A DNA stretch of 19,804 nt from Rhodobacteraceae bacterium UBA6141. Lineage in GTDB: Bacteria > Pseudomonadota > Alphaproteobacteria > Rhodobacterales > Rhodobacteraceae. Made by a program: the position numbers and the translations under genes. Below the pieces are notes generated by a model that made no database searches, was not told the DNA's origin, and worked only from the letters and a program-made list of their open reading frames with translations. The stretch spans positions 1 through 19,804 of the forward strand of contig DIVD01000069.1 of NCBI GenBank assembly GCA_002423245.1, read 5' to 3'. Of the stretch, positions 5,318-11,742 are shown in pieces (the first letter of the stretch is position 1; the number at the start of each line of letters is the position of its first letter).

Positions 5318-6364
5318 ATGTCCAGCCCCGCCTCGCCCTGGTGGACGCCCCATGTCCACGCGGATCGCCGCCCGCTGCTGCTGGCGCGGGGGCGGATTCA
5401 GGCGGCGCTGCGCGGCTGGCTGGCGGGGGAGGGGTTTGTCGAGGTCGATCCGGCGGGCTTGCAGGTCAGCCCTGGGAACGAGGCGCATCTGCATGGCTTT
5501 GCGACCGAGATGATCGGCAATGACGGGCTGGCGCGGGGCATGTATCTGCATACCTCGCCCGAGTTTGCGATGAAGAAGCTGCTGGCGGCGGGGGAGAGGC
5601 GGATCGCCGCCTTCGCCCATGTCTGGCGCAACCGCGAGCGCGGGGTGCTGCACAGCCCGGAATTCACCATGCTGGAATGGTATCGCGCGGGTGCGCCTTA
5701 CGAGGTGCTGATGCGCGACTGCGCGGCGATGCTGCGGCTGGCGGCCGAGGCGGCGGGGGTGCGCGCCTTGCGCTTTCGCGACCGGCTGTGCGACCCGTTC
5801 GCCGAGCCGGAGCGGCTGGGGGTGGTGGAGGCCTTCGCGCGCTTTGCCGGGATCGACCTGCTGGCCACGATCGGCCCGGACGGCACGACCGATGCCGGGG
5901 CGCTGGCGGCGCAGATGGCGGCGGCGGGGCTGCGGTTCGCGCCCGACGACACCTGGTCCGACATGCTCTCGCGGGTGCTGGTCGAGAAGGTGGAGCCGAA
6001 TCTGGGCCTTGGCCGGATGACCTTCCTCGACCGCTACCCGGCTGCCGAGGCGGCGCTGGCGCGGCCGCTGCCCGGCGATGCGCGGCTGGCGGAGCGGTTC
6101 GAGCTTTACGCCTGCGGGGTGGAGCTGGCGAACGGCTTCGGCGAGCTGACCGACCCCGCAGAGCAGCGCCGCCGCTTCGGCCTCGAGATGGACGAGAAGC
6201 AGCGCGTTCATGGCGAGCGCTATCCGCTGGACGAGGAGTTCCTCGCGGCGCTGGCGCTGATGCCGCCGGCCAGCGGCATCGCGATGGGCTTCGACCGGCT
6301 GGTGATGCTGGCGACGGGGGCGCCGCGGATCGACGATGTGATCTGGACGCCGGTGGCGGGGTGA
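5318..6364 (+). CDS. epmA: EF-P lysine aminoacylase EpmA (GenX/PoxA)
   Basis: 348 residues. This is a truncated class-II lysyl-tRNA synthetase paralogue that has the catalytic core but no N-terminal anticodon-binding domain. It activates (beta-)lysine and attaches it to EF-P K33. Visible motifs: TSPEFAMKKLLAAG (79-92), the class-II motif 2 region WRNRERGVLHSPEFTMLEWY (103-122), ELANGFGEL (269-277) and motif 3 GIAMGFDRLVML (320-331). A322 in motif 3 appears to align with the alanine that separates EpmA from true lysyl-tRNA synthetases, which have glycine. The start at 5318 is the first ATG before the conserved HADRRPLLLARGRI block; the ribosome site is weak. EpmB, the lysine 2,3-aminomutase partner, is not in this window. 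Confidence 0.92.
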   Translation: MSSPASPWWTPHVHADRRPLLLARGRIQAALRGWLAGEGFVEVDPAGLQVSPGNEAHLHGFATEMIGNDGLARGMYLHTSPEFAMKKLLAAGERRIAAFAHVWRNRERGVLHSPEFTMLEWYRAGAPYEVLMRDCAAMLRLAAEAAGVRALRFRDRLCDPFAEPERLGVVEAFARFAGIDLLATIGPDGTTDAGALAAQMAAAGLRFAPDDTWSDMLSRVLVEKVEPNLGLGRMTFLDRYPAAEAALARPLPGDARLAERFELYACGVELANGFGELTDPAEQRRRFGLEMDEKQRVHGERYPLDEEFLAALALMPPASGIAMGFDRLVMLATGAPRIDDVIWTPVAG

Positions 6365-6429
6365 GGCGCAGGGGCGCGGAACGGGGACAGCTCTTGCCCT
6401 TTTCCCGCCCCGGCCCTAATCCGGGAACC

Positions 6430-7242
6430 ATGAAACTCCTGTTCCTTGGCGATGTCATGGGCCGCGCGGGGCGTGCGGCCATTACCGAAAGGCTCCCGGC
6501 CCTGCGTGCCGAATGGGGGCTCGATTTCGTGGTGGTCAATGGCGAGAATGCCAGCGGCGGCGCCGGGCTGACCGGCGAACATGCCAGGGCGATCCTTGCC
6601 GCCGGGGCCGATTGCGTGACGCTTGGCGACCATGCCTTCGACCAGAAGGACATGATGCAGTTCATCGAGCAGGAGCCGCGGGTGCTGCGCCCGCTGAACT
6701 TTGCGCGCGAGGCGCCGGGCAAGGGCGCGCGCCTCTTCACCGCGACGCAGGGGCGCAAGGTGCTGGTCGCGCAGGTGCTGGGGCAGGTGTTCATGAAGCG
6801 GCCCTTTGACGACCCGTTCTCGGCCATCGACGCGGCGCTGCGCACCCATCCGCTTGGCGGGCTGGCGCAGGCGGCCATCGTCGATATCCATGCCGAGGCG
6901 ACCAGCGAGAAGATGGCGATGGGCCATTGGTGCGACGGGCGGGCGAGCCTGATCGTCGGCACCCATACCCATGTGCCGACCGCCGATGCGCAGCTGCTGC
7001 CCGCCGGCAGCGCCTACATGACCGATGCCGGAATGTGCGGCGACTACGATTCCGTCATCGGCATGGACAAGGCCGAACCGATGCGCCGCTTCATCACGCA
7101 AATGCCGCGCGCGCGCTTCACCCCCGCGACCGGCGAGGTGACGCTGTCGGGGGCCTATGTCGAGACCGACGACCGCAGCGGGCTGACGAAACGGGTGGCC
7201 CCGGTGCGCCTCGGCGGGCGGCTGCAGGCGGCGCGGCCCTGA
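6430..7242 (+). CDS. ymdB: YmdB-family metallophosphoesterase (TIGR00282-type, 2',3'-cyclic nucleotide phosphodiesterase)
   Basis: 270 residues. Family members hydrolyse cyclic nucleotides with a two-metal centre; Bacillus YmdB acts on 2',3'-cAMP-type substrates. The N-terminus MKLLFLGDVMGRAGR has the first metal aspartate D8, and VVNGENASGG (35-44) gives N37 and E39. GDHAFDQ (66-72) takes the place of the usual GNHxxD motif, so the asparagine is aspartate. VDIHAEATSEKMAMG (151-165) holds H154, GTHTHVPTAD (177-186) holds H179 and H181, and TDAGMCG (198-204) is the family end block. The start follows GGGAACC. It lies 65 bases after epmA on the same strand and may share its transcript. The true physiological substrate here is unknown. 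Confidence 0.88.
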   Translation: MKLLFLGDVMGRAGRAAITERLPALRAEWGLDFVVVNGENASGGAGLTGEHARAILAAGADCVTLGDHAFDQKDMMQFIEQEPRVLRPLNFAREAPGKGARLFTATQGRKVLVAQVLGQVFMKRPFDDPFSAIDAALRTHPLGGLAQAAIVDIHAEATSEKMAMGHWCDGRASLIVGTHTHVPTADAQLLPAGSAYMTDAGMCGDYDSVIGMDKAEPMRRFITQMPRARFTPATGEVTLSGAYVETDDRSGLTKRVAPVRLGGRLQAARP

Positions 7243-7264
7243 CCGCACTGCCCTGACCACACTG
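7237..7264. repeat. 14-base tandem duplication across the ymdB stop codon
   Basis: CCCTGACCGCACTG (7237-7250) is followed directly by CCCTGACCACACTG (7251-7264), one mismatch in 14. The first unit contains the ymdB stop TGA at 7240-7242. It is probably a recent slippage duplication. Confidence 0.75.
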
Positions 7265-7265
7265 C

Positions 7266-7288
7266 CCGCGCGCTGCCTCTTTGCGCGG
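7266..7288 (+). terminator. Weak hairpin after ymdB
   Basis: CCGCGC (7266-7271) can pair with GCGCGG (7283-7288) across an 11-base loop, 23 bases after the ymdB stop. No T tract follows, so intrinsic termination is doubtful. The rest of the 176-base gap to the permease has no strong signal; TTGTGC and CATAAG near 7358-7386 are a poor promoter candidate. Confidence 0.25.
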
Positions 7289-7418
7289 CATTGCGTGGCG
7301 GCCGGCAGGGCGCCTTGCACGGCGGCCGGGATTGCGGACATGTCGGCCCGGCTGGCGCTTGTGCGGGGTCCGCGCAGGCCGCATAAGGCGGAAGAAAAAT
7401 CCCCGGCAGGTGCCCTGA

Positions 7419-9197
7419 ATGATAGATCTCGCCCTCGCTCCCCCGATCCCGGCCCTTCTGGCGCTGGCGATCGTGGCGGGCATGTTCGTGCTGTTCGTGA
7501 GCGAGGTGTTCCCGACCGAGGTGGTCGCCATTGCCGGCGCCGCGCTGATGCTGGCCATCGGGCTGCTGCCCTATGAGGATGCGGTGGCGGTGCTGTCCAA
7601 TACCGCGCCCTGGACCATCGCCTTCATGTTCCTGATCATGGGCGGGCTGGTGCGCACCGGCGCGCTGGACGGGCTGACGCGGGTGGTCGAGCGCCATGCC
7701 GGCACGCGGCCCAAGCGCACGCTCGCGATGCTGTTCGCCTTCGTCGTCGTCGCCTCGGGCTTCATGAACAACACGCCCGTCGTGGCGGTGATGATCCCCG
7801 TGGTGATCCAGATCGCGCGCAAGCTGTCGATCTCTCCGTCCAAGCTGCTGATGCCGCTGAGCTATTTCACCATCCTCGGCGGGATGCTGACGCTGATCGG
7901 CACCTCGACCAACCTGCTGGTGGACGGGGTGGCGCGGGACCGGGGGCTGCCGCATTTCTCGATCTTCGAGATCGCGCCGCTTGGCATCGTGCTCGCCGCC
8001 ACGGGGGCGGTGTTCATGGCGCTCTTCGCAAGCAGGCTGCTGCCCGAACGGGTGTCGATGAGCGACCTGCTCGCCGGGCGGCGGGCGATGAAATACTTCA
8101 CCGAGGTCGCGGTGCCCGAGGGCAGCGACGTGACCGGCACCCCGGTGCTGGAGGTGCCGCTGTTCCGGCGCGAGGGCATCCGCGTCATCGACGTGCTGCG
8201 CGGCGATGCCAGCTTGCGGCGCGACCTGGCGAGCGCGGTGCTGGAGGCGGGCGACCGGGTGGTGCTGCGCACCGAGATGGCGGACCTTCTGGACCTGCAG
8301 CAAAGCAAGGAGCTGCGGCTGGTGGACAAGCTGAGCTCGGTGCAGACCGAAACGGTGGAGGTGCTGATCTCGCCGGGCTGCCGGATGATCGGGCGCACGC
8401 TGGGCGAGTTGCGCCTGCGCCGGCGCTACGGGGTCTATGTGCTGGCCGTGCATCGGCGGAACCAGAACATCGGCCGCCAGCTTGACGATGTGGAGGTGCG
8501 CGTCGGGGATACGCTGCTGCTGGAAGGCGCGCTGGAGGATATCCAGCGCCTGGCCGCCGACATGGAGCTTGTCGATGTCTCGCGCCCCACGGCCAAGCCG
8601 TTCCGGCGCCGGCAGGCCCCGATCGCGGTCGGCGCGCTGATCGCGGTGGTGGTGCTGGCGGCGCTCGACGTCGCGCCGATCCTGGCTCTGGCGGCGGTGG
8701 CGGTGGCGGTGATCCTGGTGACCCAGTGCATCGACGCCGACGAGGCATTCTCGTTCGTCGACGGGCGCTTGCTGGCGCTGATCTTCGCGATGCTGGCGGT
8801 GGGGGCGGGGCTCGACCATTCCGGCGCGGTGACGCTGATCGTGGAGGCGGTCGCGCCCTTGCTGACCGGGCTCTCGCCGTTCTGGACGATCCTGTGCGTC
8901 TATTTCCTCGGGCTGGTGCTGACCGAGCTTTTGTCGAACAACGCGGTGGCGGTGATCCTGACGCCGATCGCCATCGACCTTGCCGCCAGCCTCGGGATGG
9001 ACCCGCGGCCCTTCGTGGTGGCGGTGATGTTCTCGGCATCGGTAGCTTTTGCGACGCCGATCGGCTATCAGACGAACACGATGGTCTATGGCCCCGGCGG
9101 CTATCGGTTCACCGATTACATGCGCCTCGGCCTGCCGCTGAACATCGTGACCGGGATCGTCGCCTGCGCGCTGATCCCGATCCTGTGGCCGCTGTGA
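7419..9197 (+). CDS. SLC13/DASS-type permease with two TrkA-C (RCK_C) domains
   Basis: 592 residues, inner membrane. The architecture is membrane half (about 10-208), two cytoplasmic TrkA-C domains (about 225-295 and 312-387), and second membrane half (about 400-592). The two halves carry the paired substrate/cation motifs of the divalent anion-sodium symporter superfamily: GFMNNTPVVAVMIP (114-127) with IGTSTNLLVDG (160-170), and ELLSNNAVAVILTPIA (503-518) with IGYQTNTMVYGPGGY (548-562). Proteins of this layout are often annotated as sulfate, dicarboxylate or potassium-regulated transporters, but the substrate is not known for most. TrkA-C domains usually bind a nucleotide or small ligand and could gate transport. 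The start ATG at 7419 precedes the first membrane helix. A small secreted protein follows after 13 bases. Confidence 0.87.
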   Translation: MIDLALAPPIPALLALAIVAGMFVLFVSEVFPTEVVAIAGAALMLAIGLLPYEDAVAVLSNTAPWTIAFMFLIMGGLVRTGALDGLTRVVERHAGTRPKRTLAMLFAFVVVASGFMNNTPVVAVMIPVVIQIARKLSISPSKLLMPLSYFTILGGMLTLIGTSTNLLVDGVARDRGLPHFSIFEIAPLGIVLAATGAVFMALFASRLLPERVSMSDLLAGRRAMKYFTEVAVPEGSDVTGTPVLEVPLFRREGIRVIDVLRGDASLRRDLASAVLEAGDRVVLRTEMADLLDLQQSKELRLVDKLSSVQTETVEVLISPGCRMIGRTLGELRLRRRYGVYVLAVHRRNQNIGRQLDDVEVRVGDTLLLEGALEDIQRLAADMELVDVSRPTAKPFRRRQAPIAVGALIAVVVLAALDVAPILALAAVAVAVILVTQCIDADEAFSFVDGRLLALIFAMLAVGAGLDHSGAVTLIVEAVAPLLTGLSPFWTILCVYFLGLVLTELLSNNAVAVILTPIAIDLAASLGMDPRPFVVAVMFSASVAFATPIGYQTNTMVYGPGGYRFTDYMRLGLPLNIVTGIVACALIPILWPL

Positions 9198-9210
9198 AAG
9201 GATGACCCCG

Positions 9211-9591
9211 ATGCGCCGCATGTCGAAAATCCTCCCCCTGGCATTGGTGCCCGTGCTGCTGCCGGCGCTGCTTGTCGCCACCGCGCTCGCCGCCGGCTCG
9301 CCCCCGGTGCGGGCCGACCGCATCGGCCTGACCTCGCGCAAGCTGACCGTGTGGTTCGCCGACGGCTCTGTCTGCCGCGCGCCGATCGAGGCCGAGGGCG
9401 GGCAGGGCATGTTCGTCGACTGTCCGCACCCGGCCCGCTTCGACGTGCGCATCGAGCGGCAGAACCTGCTGGCGCCGGTGCTGGGCGATCTGGTCGCGCC
9501 GGTGGCGACGGTGACGGTGATCTCCGCCGACGGCCGCGCGCAGACCTTCCTGACCCCGGGATCGCGCATGCCGGGCTGGAACCGGGACTGA
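9211..9591 (+). CDS. Small secreted or membrane-anchored protein of unknown function
   Basis: 126 residues; I do not recognise a family. The N-terminus MRRMSKILPLALVPVLLPALLVATALA is a classic signal peptide, with cleavage likely near ALA-AG or slightly later. The mature part of about 95 residues is mostly beta-like (KLTVWFADGSVC, ATVTVISADGRAQTFL) and has exactly two cysteines (GSVC and FVDC), suggesting one disulfide in the periplasm. I choose the ATG at 9211 because AAAGGA lies 8 bases upstream; an ATG at 9202 overlaps that site. The gene begins 13 bases after the permease stop, so the two are almost certainly co-transcribed. A role as a periplasmic partner of the permease is only inference. 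Confidence 0.7.
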   Translation: MRRMSKILPLALVPVLLPALLVATALAAGSPPVRADRIGLTSRKLTVWFADGSVCRAPIEAEGGQGMFVDCPHPARFDVRIERQNLLAPVLGDLVAPVATVTVISADGRAQTFLTPGSRMPGWNRD

Positions 9592-9645
9592 GGCCCACGC
9601 GCCTTGCAGGCGGGAGGGCGGCCGGTCATGCCCTCTCGCCCCGGC

Positions 9646-9675
9646 TTGCGGCTGCCCTGCCGGCTGGCCTATAGA
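9646..9675 (+). promoter_or_regulatory. Candidate promoter of yebC
   Basis: TTGCGG (9646-9651) and TATAGA (9670-9675) are 18 bases apart. The -10 begins with TATA, an uncommon string in this GC-rich DNA. The predicted start is 29-30 bases upstream of the yebC ATG. The preceding gene ends 54 bases earlier, so yebC probably starts its own transcript. Confidence 0.45.
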
Positions 9676-9710
9676 GGCGCGTGTTTTCGGCGATAGCGAC
9701 GGAGAGGGTC

Positions 9711-10451
9711 ATGGCAGGCCATTCGAAATGGGCGAACATCCAGCACCGCAAGGGGCGTCAGGACAAGCTGCGCTCCAAGCTGTTCTCGAAGCTGGCGAAA
9801 GAGATCACCGTTGCCGCGAAGATGGGCGACCCCGACCCCGAGAAGAACCCGCGCCTGCGCCTCGCGGTGAAGGCCGCGAAAGCCGCGTCCTGCCCCAAGG
9901 ACGTGATCGAGCGGGCGATCAGGAAGTCGATGGGCGGCGATGCCGAGGATTACACCGAGATCCGCTATGAGGGCTACGGGGCGAACGGCATCGCGATCAT
10001 CGTCGAGGCGATGACCGACAACCTGAACCGCACCGCTTCGAACGTGCGCAGCTATTTCACCAAATGCGGCGGCAATCTCGGCCAGACCGGATCGGTGGCG
10101 CACAGCTTCGACCGGGTGGGCGAGATCACCTATCCGGCCAGCGCGGGCGATGCCGACACGGTGATGATGGCCGCGCTGGAGGCGGGCGCCGACGACGTGG
10201 AAAGCGATGAGGACGGCCACTGGATCTACTGCCAGGTGGAGCAGCTTTCCGAAGTGTCGGACAGGCTGGAGGCGATCCTGGGCGAGTCGTCGGAGTCGAA
10301 GCTGGTGTGGAAGCCGCAGACCCGGACCGAGGTCGATCTCGAGACCGCGCAGAAGCTGATGCGGCTGATCGACATGCTGGAGGAGGATGACGATGTGCAG
10401 CAGGTGACGCACAATTTCGACATCCCCGAGGAGGTTGCCGCGCAGCTTTGA
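9711..10451 (+). CDS. yebC: YebC/PmpR-family regulator or translation factor
   Basis: 246 residues, the standard family length. YebC/TACO1 proteins were long annotated as transcription regulators (PmpR); more recent work on family members points to a role in translation of difficult proline-containing stretches. The N-terminus MAGHSKWANIQHRKGRQD is a signature. YEGYGANGIAIIVEAMTDNLNRT (about 90-112), KCGGNLGQTGSVAHSF (about 122-137) and the acidic C-terminal region with LIDMLEEDDDVQQVTHNF follow the family. The start at 9711 has GGAGAGG just upstream; the earlier in-frame start at 9681 lacks family sequence. It is interesting that efp, a polyproline factor, lies in the same neighbourhood, though not in the same operon. 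Confidence 0.95.
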   Translation: MAGHSKWANIQHRKGRQDKLRSKLFSKLAKEITVAAKMGDPDPEKNPRLRLAVKAAKAASCPKDVIERAIRKSMGGDAEDYTEIRYEGYGANGIAIIVEAMTDNLNRTASNVRSYFTKCGGNLGQTGSVAHSFDRVGEITYPASAGDADTVMMAALEAGADDVESDEDGHWIYCQVEQLSEVSDRLEAILGESSESKLVWKPQTRTEVDLETAQKLMRLIDMLEEDDDVQQVTHNFDIPEEVAAQL

Positions 10452-10463
10452 GCCGATGGGGCA

Positions 10464-10531
10464 GGGGGGCGCTGCCCCCCGCCCGCCTGCGGCGGACTCC
10501 CCCCGGGATATTTTCCCGGCAAGAAGCCGGG
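10464..10531 (+). repeat. Dispersed intergenic repeat, copy B (after yebC)
   Basis: Starting 12 bases after the yebC stop: a hairpin with 7-base arms GGGGGGC/GCCCCCC (10464-10480, loop GCT), a second hairpin CCGCC/GGCGG (10483-10495), then CCCCCCGGGATATTT and GCAAGAAG (10519-10526). The core can also form either of two exclusive hairpins, CCGGGA/TCCCGG (10503-10519) or CCCGGC/GCCGGG (10515-10531). It lies between convergent yebC and ldh, so it probably serves as a transcription barrier there. One GANTC site is at 10495-10499. Confidence 0.75.
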
Positions 10532-10609
10532 AGGCGGGGCGTTTGCGACGGGGGCGCCGACCGGCAATCCGCCGGGGGTGCGGCGCGATGGGGGGCGTCA
10601 AGCCCGGCG

Positions 10610-11542
10610 TCAGAAGCCGAGCGAGGTGGCGCTGTCCTTCAGCAGCCGGGCGGAGGCGGCGAGGGCGGCGGTTTCTTCGGCCGAGAGGCCCGGTTGCAGG
10701 TCGGCAAGCACCCCTGCGGCGCCCACCACCCGCGGCAGCGACAGCGCCACGTCCCGCACCCCCGCCACCTCGGCCGTCAGGATCGAGACGGTCAGCACGT
10801 CGCGCTGGTCGGCGGCGATGGCGCGCACGATGCGGGCGAGGCCGGCGCCGATGCCATACCAGGTGGCGCCCTTGCCGGCGATGATCCGGTAGGCGGCGCG
10901 GCGCACGCCCTCGTCGATGGCGGCGCGGGCGGCCTCGTCCAGCGGGCGGCCCATCTGGCGCGCGACCTCGCCGATCGGCGCCGATCCGGCGCGGGCGGTG
11001 GACCAGGCCAGAACCTCGCTGTCGCCATGCTCGCCCAGCACCAGCGCATGGACCGATTGCGGCGCGACGCCAAGGTGCCGCGCCAGCAGGCTGCGGAAGC
11101 GCGCGGTGTCGAGGATCGTGCCCGAGCCGATCACCCGGCCCGGCGGCAGGCCCGACAGCCGCGTTGCCGCCTGGGTCATCACATCGACGGGGTTCGAGGC
11201 GACCAGCAGGATCGCGTCGGGCGCGGCGGCGCGGACCTTTGCCACCACCTCGGCGAAGACGGCGGCGTTGCGGCCCAGAAGCTGCAGCCGCGTCTCGCCC
11301 GGCTGCTGCGCGACCCCGGCGGCGAGGATCACCACGCCCGCGCCTGCGAGCGCCGGATAGTCGCCGGCCGTCACGCCGCAGGCAGAGGCGAAGGGCACCG
11401 CGTGGGCGATATCCTCGGCCTGCGCCTGCGCCAGCGCGGGGTTGCGGTCCACCAGCACCACATGGCTGGCCTGGCCCATGAGGGCCAGCGCATAGCCCGC
11501 TGCCGATCCGACCATGCCCGCGCCGACGATTCCGACCTTCAT
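10610..11542 (-). CDS. ldh: L-lactate dehydrogenase
   Basis: 310 residues, NAD-dependent LDH/MDH superfamily. The Rossmann motif GIVGAGMVGSAAG is at 4-16 and D32 recognises NAD. The substrate loop reads AQQPGETRLQLLGRN (78-92): the residue aligned with LDH Gln102 is Q79, where malate dehydrogenases have Arg, and R85 is the mobile catalytic arginine. N117 (ASNPVD), D145, R148 (LDTARFR) and the catalytic H172 (GEHGDSE) are all present. This supports interconversion of pyruvate and L-lactate over malate and oxaloacetate. A strong Shine-Dalgarno AGGAGG (11549-11554) lies 6 bases before the ATG. The gene is monocistronic, convergent with yebC and divergent from ftsW. Confidence 0.9.
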   Translation of the reverse strand: MKVGIVGAGMVGSAAGYALALMGQASHVVLVDRNPALAQAQAEDIAHAVPFASACGVTAGDYPALAGAGVVILAAGVAQQPGETRLQLLGRNAAVFAEVVAKVRAAAPDAILLVASNPVDVMTQAATRLSGLPPGRVIGSGTILDTARFRSLLARHLGVAPQSVHALVLGEHGDSEVLAWSTARAGSAPIGEVARQMGRPLDEAARAAIDEGVRRAAYRIIAGKGATWYGIGAGLARIVRAIAADQRDVLTVSILTAEVAGVRDVALSLPRVVGAAGVLADLQPGLSAEETAALAASARLLKDSATSLGF

Positions 11543-11559
11543 GGGGTGCCTCCTGCCTG

Positions 11560-11583
11560 CCGCAGCCGCAGCCGCAGCCCCAG
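11560..11583. repeat. 6-base microsatellite upstream of ldh
   Basis: Four tandem CCGCAG units (three perfect, the last CCCCAG) lie 5 bases upstream of the ldh Shine-Dalgarno. A change in copy number would alter the leader RNA near the ribosome site but not the reading frame. Confidence 0.6.
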
Positions 11584-11680
11584 CCTGACAGATGCGGGCG
11601 CGTCGCGATACGGGTTTTCACGCTGCCGCGATGGCGCGGCATCCGCGCCATGTTCCGCTGGCGCGGCGGGGCGGTTTTCG

Positions 11681-11690
11681 GTAGACTCGT
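11681..11690 (+). promoter_or_regulatory. GANTC site overlapping a TAGACT box upstream of ftsW
   Basis: GTAGACTCGT holds TAGACT, a possible -10 element, overlapping GACTC (11684-11688), the CcrM methylation motif. It lies 54 bases before the ftsW start, in the ldh-ftsW divergent region. The -35 position is unconvincing (TGGCGC). In Alphaproteobacteria GcrA with methylated GANTC at such a position controls some division genes. One such site is not unexpected by chance. Confidence 0.3.
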
Positions 11691-11742
11691 CGGCAGACCC
11701 GGCAAACGGGCGATATCTCGAGGCAGTGAAAGCGGTACTTCC

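Noticed and set aside
7358..7386. TTGTGC ... CATAAG as permease promoter
   Set aside because: Spacing is near 17, but the boxes match the consensus in only 3 and 4 positions. I do not list it as a feature.
7155..9629. An 824-codon open frame on the minus strand across the permease
   Set aside because: It is the reverse frame of a membrane protein gene, made of Arg/His/Asp/Gln-rich sequence. The permease on the plus strand has clear family motifs.
9681..9710. Earlier start for yebC
   Set aside because: The stretch MFSAIATERV lies close to the candidate -10 box and the good Shine-Dalgarno is in front of MAGHSKW at 9711.
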